A DNA stretch of 64,000 nt from Amycolatopsis regifaucium (GCF_001613935.1 NZ_LQCI01000009.1:1-64000); one strand, 5' to 3'. Positions 34,513 to 43,226 are shown, numbered from the stretch's first letter. Translations and numbers: made by a program. The notes: generated by a model not told the origin, from the letters alone.

Positions 34513-35430
34513 TCAGATCAGGTTCGCCCGCTTGTAGAACACCAGAGCCGGCTTGGTGAGCAGGCCGCACGAGCCGAGGAACTCCATCAGCCCGGCACAG
34601 CTCGACCGCATCATCGCCTTGTGGTGCTCGTTGGCCTTCGCCTCGCGCAGCGCGCGCCGGGTGTCGAGTCCCGCGTTCTTGTAGACGTCGCGGTTGACCA
34701 TGCTGCTGACGATGAAGTACGACGCGATCGCGATGACCAGCGCGTTGATCCGGCGGCGCAGGAAGCCCGCGCCCTCCAGCTGTTGACGTGTCTCCTCGCG
34801 GGCGAACTTCATGTGCCGGGACTCTTCGACGACGTGGATGTTGTTGATGGTCCGCACGAACGGGACCACCCGCTCGTCCCGCATCCAGTCGCGCTGCATG
34901 ACGTCGAGGACTTCCTCGGCGACGAGGATCGCCGCGTACGCCGCTTCACCGGTGGCCGTCGCCTTGAAGACACGGCCGAGTTCGACGGCGAGCCTGCGCG
35001 GCCGATACGGCGGCGCGCCGAGCTTCTCCGCACCACGGGCGAACATGATCGAATGACGGCATTCGTCCGCGATCTCGGTCAGCGCCCATTGGAACGCCGG
35101 GTCGGTCGGATCCTTGGCGTAGAAGTCGCGCAGCACCATCTGCTGCAGGATCATCTCGAACCAGATACCGGTGCTCGCGACCGAGGCGGCCTCTTGGCGC
35201 GTGAGCTCCTTCTGCTGCTCCGGAGTCATTTCAGCCCAGTAACTCGTCCCGTAGAGGGTGCTCCACTCCGGGCTGGCGCCGTGGAAGCTCTTGTCCAACG
35301 GTGTTTCCCAGTCCACTTCGGTGGCCGGGTCGTAGGACAGCATCGCGGAGGAATCGAGGAGCCGCTGCGCGGTCTCGTGGCGACCGGTACCGGTCGTTCC
35401 AGCGGTGCGCGGCACATCGGTGCTGGTCAT
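34513..35430 (-). CDS. AurF-type diiron oxygenase (305 aa)
   Basis: The helical ferritin-like protein carries the diiron ligand motifs MILQQMVLRDF, IADECRHSIMFARG (~118-131), ILVAEEVLDVMQRD and VVEESRHMKFAREE (~201-214). These are typical of the AurF/p-aminobenzoate N-oxygenase family (DUF2236-independent AurF_like). Such enzymes oxidise aromatic amines to nitro groups or hydroxylate other substrates. The ATG at 35430 has GGGAGG upstream. The partner reductase follows directly; a palindrome at 35489-35505 covers the promoter. The substrate is not visible in the sequence; no arylamine biosynthesis genes lie in the window. Confidence 0.85.
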   Translation of the reverse strand: MTSTDVPRTAGTTGTGRHETAQRLLDSSAMLSYDPATEVDWETPLDKSFHGASPEWSTLYGTSYWAEMTPEQQKELTRQEAASVASTGIWFEMILQQMVLRDFYAKDPTDPAFQWALTEIADECRHSIMFARGAEKLGAPPYRPRRLAVELGRVFKATATGEAAYAAILVAEEVLDVMQRDWMRDERVVPFVRTINNIHVVEESRHMKFAREETRQQLEGAGFLRRRINALVIAIASYFIVSSMVNRDVYKNAGLDTRRALREAKANEHHKAMMRSSCAGLMEFLGSCGLLTKPALVFYKRANLI

Positions 35431-35488
35431 ACGGACCTCCCTGACTACGTCGGCGGGGTGTGGATTCGGGCGTTACCGTGGTTCACTG

Positions 35489-35505
35489 TTACCCAAGGTA
35501 ACACC
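35489..35505. promoter_or_regulatory. Perfect inverted repeat in the divergent AurF/hydrolase promoter
   Basis: TGTTACCCAAGGTAACA has perfect seven-base arms with a three-base centre and lies 59 bp before the oxygenase start and 63 bp before the hydrolase start. It is in position to control both. It is typical in size for TetR-type operators, though no TetR gene is adjacent. Confidence 0.6.
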
Positions 35506-35567
35506 TAAATGGTCCTGTCGCGAGTGGGGGCGGCGGGCCGACTCCACGGCCAACGAGGAGACCGCTC

Positions 35568-36416
35568 ATGACCACGCCGCGCCGCATCGCCTCGTTCGAT
35601 CACGACGGGCTCATCTTCGACGTACGCGACACCGGTCCGCTCGACGGCGCCGTCGTCGTGCTGCTGCACGGATTCCCGCAGACCAGCACATCGTGGGCCC
35701 GAACCGCCGCGCTGCTCAACGAACGGGGATACCGCACGATCGCGCCCGACCAGCGCGGCTACTCACCCCGCGCGCGGCCACGCGGCCGCTTCGCCTATCG
35801 GTCGAGCCGTCTCGTGGCCGACACCGTCGCACTGATCCGCGCCATCGGCGCTGGACCGGTACATCTGGTCGGACACGACTGGGGTGCCAACGTCGCCTGG
35901 ACGACCGCGGCCCAGCGGCCGGACCTGGTCAGGTCGCTGACCACCGTGTCGGTCCCCCACTCCACGGCGTTCCTGCGCGCGATGCTGACCAGTGACCAGC
36001 TCATCCGGTCCTACTACATGTTCTTCTTCCAGCTCCCCTGGCTGCCCGAACTCGCCATCCGGCTCCAGTCTCGCGTACTGGATCGCACGCTCGCGAAAAC
36101 CGGGATGACAGCGGACCAGATCGACCGGGTCCATCAGGAGATCCTCGTCGGCGGCGCCTTGACCGGCGGGCTGAACTGGTATCGCGCGATGTTCCTGCAG
36201 CCTCCGACGTCTCTGCCGACCCGGGTTTCCGTGCCGACCACGCACGTGTGGAGCGACGGCGACACGGCTCTGTCTCGCCGCGGCGCCGAACTCGCCGGCC
36301 AGTATGTCGACGGCAGGTACCGGCTGGAAATCCTGACCGGCGTCAGCCACTGGGTTCCCGAAGAGGCGGCCGCGACACTGGCCGCCCTCATCGACCGCAC
36401 CGCCGCCGGCACGTGA
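35568..36416 (+). CDS. Epoxide-hydrolase-like alpha/beta hydrolase (282 aa)
   Basis: The oxyanion motif is LLHGFPQTS (~33-41) and the nucleophile elbow is LVGHDWGAN (~101-109), with Asp as nucleophile, as in epoxide hydrolases. The acid (WSDGDTALSRRGAE) and His (GVSHWVPEE) follow in order. The length and cap region fit microsomal/soluble-type bacterial enzymes that open epoxides or cleave haloalkanes. The gene shares its promoter region with the AurF-type oxygenase operon, so it may act on the same pathway's intermediates. ACGAGGAG precedes the ATG. Confidence 0.87.
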   Translation: MTTPRRIASFDHDGLIFDVRDTGPLDGAVVVLLHGFPQTSTSWARTAALLNERGYRTIAPDQRGYSPRARPRGRFAYRSSRLVADTVALIRAIGAGPVHLVGHDWGANVAWTTAAQRPDLVRSLTTVSVPHSTAFLRAMLTSDQLIRSYYMFFFQLPWLPELAIRLQSRVLDRTLAKTGMTADQIDRVHQEILVGGALTGGLNWYRAMFLQPPTSLPTRVSVPTTHVWSDGDTALSRRGAELAGQYVDGRYRLEILTGVSHWVPEEAAATLAALIDRTAAGT

Positions 36417-36506
36417 CTGACCTAGTCCACAGCGGTCGTCTCAGGGGCCGTGCGACTGTCATCGTCTCACCGAATCGGTCGTGAGTGGCGATTCGGGTTG
36501 GAGCGC

Positions 36507-36561
36507 CTTGATCAACGGAAGATTTGGGGCACTCAACGTCCCTGATCTTCCGTTGATCAAG
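36507..36561. repeat. Long inverted repeat, 17-bp perfect arms
   Basis: CTTGATCAACGGAAGAT (36507-36523) pairs with ATCTTCCGTTGATCAAG (36545-36561) around a 21-base loop. The loop end and right arm contain TCAACGTCCCTGA, the centre of the 15636-15690 palindrome. It lies downstream of the hydrolase gene and probably terminates it. Confidence 0.8.
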
Positions 36562-36621
36562 CTCGTACCGCTTCTGATCATGTTGCTCCTCGCCTCAGCC
36601 TCAGCTGGCTGCACCTCAATT

Positions 36622-36643
36622 ATGATAGGTACGTGCTTATCAT
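36622..36643. promoter_or_regulatory. AT-rich inverted repeat upstream of GH43, candidate operator
   Basis: ATGATAGGTACGTGCTTATCAT has six-base perfect outer arms (ATGATA/TATCAT) and further partial symmetry. It is the only AT-rich stretch in the gap and may overlap the GH43 promoter. Confidence 0.4.
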
Positions 36644-36772
36644 TTGATCACTGCTTCCCCGATGACGCTCGGATGAATCACATGGGACCGGGTGAACGAG
36701 CAAGTCCATGCTTCCCGGTGACAGCGCCCCGGTGAAGCTGCCGACCACATCATCGTGTCGAGAAAATCGGTC

Positions 36773-37714
36773 ATGAAGTTCAAGCACCGCCTGCTGGCGT
36801 TCGCCGTGGTCATCACCATGAGCCTCACGACCGCTCCCCCGGCCTCCGCCATCGGCATCCCGCGGCTGCTCCTTGGTCAGGACTTCCCCGACCCCGACGT
36901 CGTCAAGACCGACTCCGGCTACTTCGCCTTCTCCACGAGTACCGGCGCGGTGAAAGTGCCGTACGCGAGTGCGCCGGGGCCGGAAGGTCCTTGGCGGGTC
37001 GCCGGCGACGCTCTCGCCGCGGTTCCGAAGTGGGCCAAACCGGACGGCGGGTTCTGGGCTCCCGATGTCACCCGGCTTTCCGACGGCACGTTCCTGCTCT
37101 ACTTCTCGGCGGCGGTGGCCCCCGGAGGAGAAATGTGCATCGGGGTCGCGACAGCGTCGAAAGTCGAAGGGCCGTACACACCCGCCGGGGAAAGCCCGCT
37201 GATCTGCGTACCCGGCGACAGCGGCGACATCGACCCACAGACCTTTGTGGACTCCGACGGTTCGCGGTACCTGCTCTACAAAAGCGACGGCGCCGCGGTC
37301 GGCCCGCCGTCGGCGATCTGGTCGCAGAAGCTGCTCCCTGACGGACGGACGCCGACCGGCCCGCGTATCGAGCTTCTCCGTGCGGATCTCAATTCCGAAA
37401 AGGCGGTCGTCGAGGCGCCGGCGGTGGTGAAAACCGCGAGCCGGTTCTTGCTCTTCTACTCGGCCGACACCTTCCAGAGTTCCGGCTACCACACCGGATA
37501 CGCCTCGGCGCCGGCGTTGAACGGACCGTTCGTGAAAGCCGACACGCCGTTCCTCTCCACCGATCTCCTCGGCGGCAAGGTCGACGCACCAGGTGGGGCA
37601 GACGTCGTGGACGGCCATATCTACTTCCACGGCTGGCTCGGCGGTGGCCGCACGGCGCGTGGACTGTTCCAGCTGCCCATCGCGTTCCCGAACGACCTTC
37701 CCCAGCTCGGCTGA
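36773..37714 (+). CDS. Secreted glycoside hydrolase family 43 (313 aa)
   Basis: After a signal peptide (MKFKHRLLAFAVVITMSLTT...ASA) the five-blade propeller shows the GH43 residues: catalytic base Asp in DFPDPDVVK (~38), the pKa modulator Asp in SGDIDPQTFVD (~153) and the acid Glu in KAVVEAPAVVK (~214). Family members cleave alpha-L-arabinose or beta-xylose links in plant arabinan and arabinoxylan; an arabinanase-like role is plausible from the GFWAPDV and DIDP motifs. The ATG at 36773 is chosen over an in-frame GTG at 36755 because it begins the basic n-region; neither has a strong ribosome-binding site. Confidence 0.85.
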   Translation: MKFKHRLLAFAVVITMSLTTAPPASAIGIPRLLLGQDFPDPDVVKTDSGYFAFSTSTGAVKVPYASAPGPEGPWRVAGDALAAVPKWAKPDGGFWAPDVTRLSDGTFLLYFSAAVAPGGEMCIGVATASKVEGPYTPAGESPLICVPGDSGDIDPQTFVDSDGSRYLLYKSDGAAVGPPSAIWSQKLLPDGRTPTGPRIELLRADLNSEKAVVEAPAVVKTASRFLLFYSADTFQSSGYHTGYASAPALNGPFVKADTPFLSTDLLGGKVDAPGGADVVDGHIYFHGWLGGGRTARGLFQLPIAFPNDLPQLG

Positions 37715-37779
37715 GCGGCGCCGAGAAAGCGGGCCCTGGATCACGGCCGACTACATCCGCTTCCCCTCGGCGCCCGGTT

Positions 37780-37798
37780 TGTATACATTGCATGCAAT
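37780..37798. promoter_or_regulatory. Twin palindromes over the start of the GntR gene, candidate autoregulatory operator
   Basis: TGTATACA (37780-37787) and ATTGCATGCAAT (37787-37798) are both perfect palindromes sharing one base. The second runs into the ATG of the GntR-type regulator. FadR-type operators often have this TNGTxxxACNA-like character. Binding would block its own transcription or translation. Confidence 0.55.
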
Positions 37799-38432
37799 GG
37801 AGGTTTACCAGGAGATCCGCGGCCTGATCGTGTTCGGCACGTATCCCGCCGGTCGGCCGGTCACCGAGCTGGAGTTGTGCGAACGGCTCGGCGTCAGCCG
37901 CACGCCGGTACGGGAAGCGTTGCGGCGGCTGGAGAGTGACGGCCTGGTACGGCCGGCGCGGCGCGGGGTGACGGTGGTCGAGCTGGACACCAAGGCGCTG
38001 CGGGACGTCTACCTCATGCGCGCCTCCCTGGAGGCGTTGACCGCCGAACTGGTCGCGCGACGACAGCGGGACGGCGAGCTGTCACCGGCGAGCCTCGCCC
38101 GGCTCGCCGAACACGCCGATCTGGCGGATCAGGCCACGCGGCAAGGAGATCTGGTCGCGGGTGTCCGGCACAACCGGGAGTTCCACCGATACGTCGCCAC
38201 ACTCGCGGACAACCAGGCGGTGCTGGAGGCGCTGGACCGGATCTGGGACCAGATCACCGTCTCCACGCGGGCGTCCTTGTCCGTTCCTGCCCGGCCGGTC
38301 CTGGTGGACGGCGAGCACCGGCGGCTCATCGAAGCCATCACGGACGGTCACCCGGCGGAGGCCGCCGCCCACGCGCGTGAGCACGTCCTGGCCACGATGT
38401 CCGTTCTCACCGAACAAGGAGAAGAAACGTGA
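37797..38432 (+). CDS. GntR-family regulator, FadR/FCD subfamily (211 aa)
   Basis: The winged helix spans residues ~5-62 (CERLGVSRTPVREALRRLES is the recognition region), followed by an all-helical FCD effector domain with metal-binding type residues (HNREFHRYVATLADN, GEHRRLIEAI). Such proteins sense small carboxylates. The ATG at 37797 lies within a palindrome with no Shine-Dalgarno, which suggests a leaderless or near-leaderless transcript; the open frame upstream is antisense-like. Its stop overlaps the start of the OsmC gene (GTGA), so it regulates and is co-translated with it. Confidence 0.83.
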   Translation: MEVYQEIRGLIVFGTYPAGRPVTELELCERLGVSRTPVREALRRLESDGLVRPARRGVTVVELDTKALRDVYLMRASLEALTAELVARRQRDGELSPASLARLAEHADLADQATRQGDLVAGVRHNREFHRYVATLADNQAVLEALDRIWDQITVSTRASLSVPARPVLVDGEHRRLIEAITDGHPAEAAAHAREHVLATMSVLTEQGEET

Positions 38433-38890
38433 ACAGGCAGCATGACTATCGGGTGACGGTGCGCTGGAGCGGCGACACGGGGGCCGGCTACCGCGGCTAC
38501 GTTCGGGACCATGACGTGCTCGCCGATGGTAAGCCACCACTGAAGGGCAGCGCCGACCCTGCCTTCCGGGGCACGCCCGAGCGGTGGAATCCGGAGGAGT
38601 TGCTGGTCGCCTCCCTGTCGGAGTGCCACATGCTCACCTTCCTGTCGCTGTGCGCGCGCGAGGGAGTCGTGGTGACCGCCTACGTGGACGCCGCCAGTGG
38701 GGTCATGCGGGAAGATCCGGGCAACAGCGGCCGGTTCACCGAAGTCGTGCTGCGGCCGGAGGTGACCGTCGTCGACCCGGCGGCGATCGAGCGGGTCGAG
38801 GCGCTGCACGAACAGGCGCATGACACGTGCTTCATCGCGAACTCGGTGAACTTCCCCGTCCGGCACGAGCCGGTCACGGCCGGTTCGTGA
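38429..38890 (+). CDS. OsmC/Ohr family peroxide-reducing protein (153 aa)
   Basis: The two redox cysteines of the OsmC fold are present in SLSECHMLTFLSLC (~67-80) and AHDTCFIANSV (~130-140), with the family Arg/Glu context (GTPERWNPEELLVAS). OsmC proteins reduce organic hydroperoxides with thiols. The GTG at 38429 overlaps the stop of the GntR regulator, so expression is coupled to it. A strong hairpin follows the stop. Confidence 0.9.
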   Translation: MNRQHDYRVTVRWSGDTGAGYRGYVRDHDVLADGKPPLKGSADPAFRGTPERWNPEELLVASLSECHMLTFLSLCAREGVVVTAYVDAASGVMREDPGNSGRFTEVVLRPEVTVVDPAAIERVEALHEQAHDTCFIANSVNFPVRHEPVTAGS

Positions 38891-38894
38891 GCAG

Positions 38895-38934
38895 GGTGCG
38901 GGTGCCGGCCGGGATATCGGCCGGCACCCGCACC
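38895..38934. terminator. Bidirectional terminator hairpin
   Basis: The 17-bp perfect arms GGTGCGGGTGCCGGCCG and its complement flank the loop GGATAT between the convergent stops of the OsmC gene (38890) and the gene at 38938. It is well placed to stop transcription from both sides. Confidence 0.88.
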
Positions 38935-38937
38935 TCG

Positions 38938-39480
38938 TCAGGACCGGCTAGGTGCGAGCAGGGGTCCTTCGTACCGCAACACGTCGCCCTCGCCGTACAC
39001 CCGGACAGTCAGCTCCGGTGGCTCCCACTGCGCGAAGACCTCGTCGATCGTCCGGGGCTCCGGCCCCAGATCCACCTCCACGGCGAAGGTGTGGGCCACG
39101 ATTTCGGCCGGGACGACGACGCCGTCCGCGTCGGTCACCTCCAGGCGGCTCACCCCGGAGTCGACCGCCCCGAGCACACCCGGCCGCGAACTCCAGACCG
39201 CGAAGCCCCGCTCGGTGGTGTCGTTCCCGTATCCGCCGCTCATGATGTTGAACAGGGTGCGCTCCCCCGCCCGGAAAACGCACTCCGCCTCGGGTCCCGA
39301 ATCGTGGTAGGCCAGCAACCGCCCGTTCGCGGCACTCGTCCCGATCCGTGCTCCGGTATGCCACCCCTCGTGTGACACCGCCTCCCCCGAACCCGCGGCC
39401 TCAGCCGCCCGGTACAGCTCGGTCAAGGCCGTCAATTCCGCGATCCACCGCTCGGTCACTTCATCCCTTGCTGGGGTCAC
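38938..39480 (-). CDS. Hypothetical protein (180 aa)
   Basis: An acidic soluble protein without signal peptide or membrane segments. Recognisable features are an N-terminal helix (DEVTERWIAELTALTELYRA), a Gly-rich beta region (LFNIMSGGYGNDTTERGFAV) and a C-terminal acidic stretch (VEVDLGPEPRTIDEVFAQWE). Single gene, convergent with OsmC. No family recognised. Codon use matches its neighbours, so it appears real. Confidence 0.6.
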   Translation of the reverse strand: MTPARDEVTERWIAELTALTELYRAAEAAGSGEAVSHEGWHTGARIGTSAANGRLLAYHDSGPEAECVFRAGERTLFNIMSGGYGNDTTERGFAVWSSRPGVLGAVDSGVSRLEVTDADGVVVPAEIVAHTFAVEVDLGPEPRTIDEVFAQWEPPELTVRVYGEGDVLRYEGPLLAPSRS

Positions 39481-39744
39481 TACGCGTGTACTCTCCTCTC
39501 GGCACTGTCCATAATGGTCACTACCGAGGCTGACACAGGCCGATGTCGATCACATCGGGGTTCTCCCGGAGATCACTCAGTGCCGCTACACCGTTCCGTG
39601 CAAACGTCGGCGCCCGGGTCCCGCGGATCAGCCCGTTGCGCCGAGCGGAGCAATCTCACGAGTTCTCCGTCACGAGGTTCGTCATGGCGAGTCGCACCGT
39701 CGCCGGGCGAGCCGGCGACACGTCGACGGGGAGAGATCAGGCTG

Positions 39745-39984
39745 ATGACCACGCAGTGCACGGACGAGATCGGCGAAATCGGGGTCTGGCTGATGGGCGA
39801 GTTCGGCGGCCGCGTGCCCGCCGCGGTGATCAGCCGGGTGCTCAACGCGAGCAGGCGTGACCTGGAAGGGCGTATCGACCCCGAGGAGCTGGGCGAAATG
39901 TTCCACACCCTCTGCCGCTTCCGGCTGCGGCGCATCGTGGCGTCCGACCGGTGGATCACGGTCCCGGGCGCTCACGTCTCGTGA
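39745..39984 (+). CDS. Small three-helix protein (79 aa)
   Basis: The ATG at 39745 follows GGGGAGAG. The 79 residues read as three amphipathic helices (IGEIGVWLMGEFGG, AAVISRVLNASRRDLEG, LGEMFHTLCRFRLRRIV), similar to the actinobacterial three-helix-bundle dimerisation proteins. Function unknown. It stands alone before the antiporter gene. Confidence 0.6.
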   Translation: MTTQCTDEIGEIGVWLMGEFGGRVPAAVISRVLNASRRDLEGRIDPEELGEMFHTLCRFRLRRIVASDRWITVPGAHVS

Positions 39985-40084
39985 GTGGCAACGACGGTTC
40001 GCTGGCGAAGGTGTGGCATCCGCTGTAGGCCACTCCCGAGTCGGCTGGACAGCGTTGTCACGCAGGGTGTGCGAAGGTGACGTC

Positions 40085-41182
40085 ATGGCCACCAGCAGCA
40101 GCCGATTCCCCGTGTCCTGGACCACCGTCACGCCGGTCCTCGCCATAGTGGTGCTGGCGGTGAGCTGGGGACGCGATCTGGGCCCGGTTCCGGTGGCCAT
40201 CGTCGCGATCGCCCTCGGCGCGACCGTGCTGGCCGCGGTCCACCACGCCGAAGTGGTCGCGCATCGTGTCGGGGAACCCTTCGGTTCGCTGGTACTGGCG
40301 ATCGCGGTCACGGTCATCGAAGTCGCGCTGATCGTCACGATGATGTCCTCCGGCGGCCCCGAGGCCGGGACACTGGCCCGCGACACGGTGTTCGCCGCGG
40401 TGATGATCACCACGAACGGCATCGTGGGCATCTCGCTCATGGTCGGCGCCCGCCGCTACGGCGAAACGCACTTCAACCCGGAAGGCAGCGGCGGCGCGCT
40501 CGCCACCGTCGCCACGCTCGCGTCGGTCACCCTCGTGCTGCCGACGTTCACCTTCAGCACCCCGGGCCCGGCCTTCAGCGGCACACAGCTCACCTTCGCC
40601 GCGATCGCCTCCCTGCTGCTCTACGGCCTGTTCGTGCTCACCCAAACGGTGCGCCACCGCGACTTCTTCCTGCCGGTGGACACCGACGGCTCCATCAAGG
40701 AGGAAGTGCACGCCGAGCCGCCGACCAACAAAGCCACGCTGACCAGCCTCGGGCTTCTCCTCGTCGCACTGATAGCCGTGGTCGGCCTGGCGAAGGTCGA
40801 ATCACCCGCGATCGAAGCGGGGGTCCGCGCGGCCGGTTTCCCGCAGTCGTTCGTCGGTGTCGTGATCGCCCTGCTGGTGCTCCTGCCCGAAACACTGGCC
40901 GCGACGCGGGCCGCGCGGCGCGACCGGATGCAGACGAGCCTCAACCTGGCCTACGGCTCGGCGATCGCGAGCATCGGGCTCACCATCCCGGCCATCGCGC
41001 TGGCGTCGATCTGGCTGGACGGGCCGCTGCTGCTGGGCCTGGGTGCGACCCACATCGTGCTGCTCGCGCTCACGATCGCGGTCAGCGTGCTGACCGTGGT
41101 CCCCGGCCGTGCCACCCGCCTCCAGGGCGGCGTGCATCTCGTGCTGCTGGCCTCGTTCCTCGTGCTTGCCATCAACCCGTGA
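40085..41182 (+). CDS. ChaA-type cation/proton antiporter (365 aa)
   Basis: Eleven hydrophobic helices contain the two acidic cation-binding repeats of the Ca2+/cation antiporter superfamily: AITVIEVALIVTMM-type (ITVI replaced by AVTVIEVALIV, near residue 78) and VIALLVLLPETLAATRAARR (~260-279). It exchanges Ca2+ or Na+/K+ for protons at the plasma membrane. The ATG at 40085 follows GAAGGTG. No regulator is adjacent. Confidence 0.87.
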   Translation: MATSSSRFPVSWTTVTPVLAIVVLAVSWGRDLGPVPVAIVAIALGATVLAAVHHAEVVAHRVGEPFGSLVLAIAVTVIEVALIVTMMSSGGPEAGTLARDTVFAAVMITTNGIVGISLMVGARRYGETHFNPEGSGGALATVATLASVTLVLPTFTFSTPGPAFSGTQLTFAAIASLLLYGLFVLTQTVRHRDFFLPVDTDGSIKEEVHAEPPTNKATLTSLGLLLVALIAVVGLAKVESPAIEAGVRAAGFPQSFVGVVIALLVLLPETLAATRAARRDRMQTSLNLAYGSAIASIGLTIPAIALASIWLDGPLLLGLGATHIVLLALTIAVSVLTVVPGRATRLQGGVHLVLLASFLVLAINP

Positions 41183-41234
41183 CACGTCCTCTTCGGACGC
41201 TCTTCTGTCGGAGGTCACGGGTAATCTCTGCCCC

Positions 41235-43226
41235 GTGAACGCTCGGGACCGCATCCAGGAACTCGCCGATCAGATCGTCGTCCTTCGCGACGCCTACTAC
41301 CGGGGCTCGCCGAAGGTGGCCGACGCCGAGTACGACGCGATCGAGGACGAATTGCGGGGTCTCATCGAGGCCGACCCCGAGCTGACCCCGGATCCGAATC
41401 CACTCGACCAGGTCGGCGCGCCCGCCGTGCTGCACGCGCCCATCCGGCACTCGCGCCCGATGCTGTCGCTGGAGAAGGCGACCAAACCCGAGCAGGTCGC
41501 GGCGTTCTTCGCCCGCTTCCCCGGCCAGTCCGTGGTGGTCATGCCGAAGCTGGACGGTCTGTCGTTGGCGCTGGTTTACGAGAACGGGCGACTCGCGCGT
41601 GCGGTGACCCGCGGTGACGGGACCACCGGCGACGACGTGACCATGCTGGTGCGGGCGCTGACCGACGGCGTCCCGGACAAGGTCGACGCACCCGGCCGGG
41701 TCGAGGTCCGTGGTGAAGCGGTCATGCTGCGCTCCACCTTCGCCGCCTACAACAAGGCGCATCCGGACAAGCCGCTGATCAACCCCCGCAACGCCGCCGC
41801 GGGCACACTGCGCGCCAAGGACCCGGCCACCGTCGCCGAACGACGTCTGCGGTTCTTCGCCTTCGACCTGACCACCGAACCCGACAGCGCGGAAACCGAC
41901 CTGGACGGCGCGCTGCGGACACTCGGGTTCACCGCCGCCGACATGCGCCACTGCGACGACGCCGAGGCCGCGCAAGCGGTCATCACGACGATCGAGCAGC
42001 AACGCAACGAGCTGGATTACGACCTCGACGGTGCCGTGCTGCGCCTGGCCGATCGCGACGCCTACGCCGCCGCCGGAACCCGGTCGAGCTCACCTCGCGG
42101 CGCGATGGCGTTCAAGTTCGCCGCCGAGGAGAAGACGACCGTGCTCACCGACGTCGTCTGGGACGTCGGCAAGACCGGCAAGATCGCGCCCGTGGCATGG
42201 CTGGAGCCGGTGTTCGTCGGCGGGACCACCGTCACTCGCGCGACACTGGCCAACCAGGAGGTCATCCGCGCTCGCGGCATCAAGATCGGCGACACCGTGC
42301 TGGTGCGGCGCGCCGGCGACGTCATCCCGTTCGTCGCGGGTGTCCTGGACGCCGCCAAGCGCACCGGCGAGGAGCGCGAGATCGTGCCGCCGTCGGTGTG
42401 CCCGTCCTGTGACGAGCCGCTGACCGAACAGGGCAACAGCCGGGAACTGTTCTGCACCAACGTCGCCTGTCCCGCACAGACCGTACGGCGGCTGATCCAC
42501 TGGGCCTCGCGGGCGGCAGCGGACATCGACGCGATCGGCGGTGTCTGGATCGAGCGGCTCGCCGAGGCCGGGATTCTCGAACACCCGTCGGACTTCTACC
42601 GGCTCACCAAAGAGACATTGCTGGAGTTCGACCGCATCGGCGAAATCTCCGCCACCCGCATGATCGAGTCGATCGACGCGAGCCGGGCCGTCGGCCTGCG
42701 CCGGGCGCTGATCGGGCTGGCGATCCCGATGGCGTCCGAAGGCACGGCCGCACGCCTTTGCCGTGCCGGTTTCGGTTCGCTGGAAGCGGTCCTCGATGCG
42801 GGCGAGGAAGGGCTCGTGGCCGTCGAGGACATCGGCCCCAAGGTGGCCGCTTCGCTGATCGAGCACCTCACCCGGTTGCGTCCCGAACTCGAACGGCTGC
42901 GGGAGGTCGGTGTCTCGCTCGACGTTCGTGAAGAGGACCTTCCGCCGGTCGTCGTGGCCGGTGCGCCGCTGGAGGGCAAGACCGTCGTGGTCACCGGGTC
43001 GATCAGTGATCCCCGTTCCGGGGAGAAGGTGCCGCGCCCGACCTTCCAGCGGTTGTGCGAGAAGGCGGGCGCGACCATCGCGTCGTCGGTTTCGGCGAAT
43101 ACGGACCTGCTCATCACCGGCGCCGACGTCGGGGCGAGCAAGCTCACCAAGGCCGAGAAGCTCGAAGTCGAGGTCGTCGACCAGGGCGTGATCTGGCAGC
43201 AGCTGATCGCGGCAGGTGTCGTCTAG
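41235..43226 (+). CDS. NAD+-dependent DNA ligase, non-canonical paralogue (663 aa)
   Basis: The domain order is that of bacterial LigA: Ia (YYRGSPKVADAEYDAI), adenylation domain with KLDG (Lys105) and RNAAAGTLRAKDP, OB fold, four-cysteine zinc site (CPSC...CTNVACPAQ, ~397-420), helix-hairpin-helix and BRCT (KTVVVTGSISDPRSG, ~590). It seals nicks using NAD+. The conserved Glu two residues before the catalytic Lys (EPKxDG) is Met here (MPKLDG), and the protein is shorter than most main LigA proteins. It therefore looks like a second ligase rather than the essential one. GTG 41235 is the supported start by alignment to the family N-terminus. Confidence 0.9.
   Translation: MNARDRIQELADQIVVLRDAYYRGSPKVADAEYDAIEDELRGLIEADPELTPDPNPLDQVGAPAVLHAPIRHSRPMLSLEKATKPEQVAAFFARFPGQSVVVMPKLDGLSLALVYENGRLARAVTRGDGTTGDDVTMLVRALTDGVPDKVDAPGRVEVRGEAVMLRSTFAAYNKAHPDKPLINPRNAAAGTLRAKDPATVAERRLRFFAFDLTTEPDSAETDLDGALRTLGFTAADMRHCDDAEAAQAVITTIEQQRNELDYDLDGAVLRLADRDAYAAAGTRSSSPRGAMAFKFAAEEKTTVLTDVVWDVGKTGKIAPVAWLEPVFVGGTTVTRATLANQEVIRARGIKIGDTVLVRRAGDVIPFVAGVLDAAKRTGEEREIVPPSVCPSCDEPLTEQGNSRELFCTNVACPAQTVRRLIHWASRAAADIDAIGGVWIERLAEAGILEHPSDFYRLTKETLLEFDRIGEISATRMIESIDASRAVGLRRALIGLAIPMASEGTAARLCRAGFGSLEAVLDAGEEGLVAVEDIGPKVAASLIEHLTRLRPELERLREVGVSLDVREEDLPPVVVAGAPLEGKTVVVTGSISDPRSGEKVPRPTFQRLCEKAGATIASSVSANTDLLITGADVGASKLTKAEKLEVEVVDQGVIWQQLIAAGVV

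Larger units (their letters stand above)
36417..36772. other. Regulatory gap with two inverted repeats
   Basis: No gene is supported. The gap holds the long palindrome at 36507-36561 and the AT-rich inverted repeat at 36622-36643, then the leader of the GH43 gene. Confidence 0.6.
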
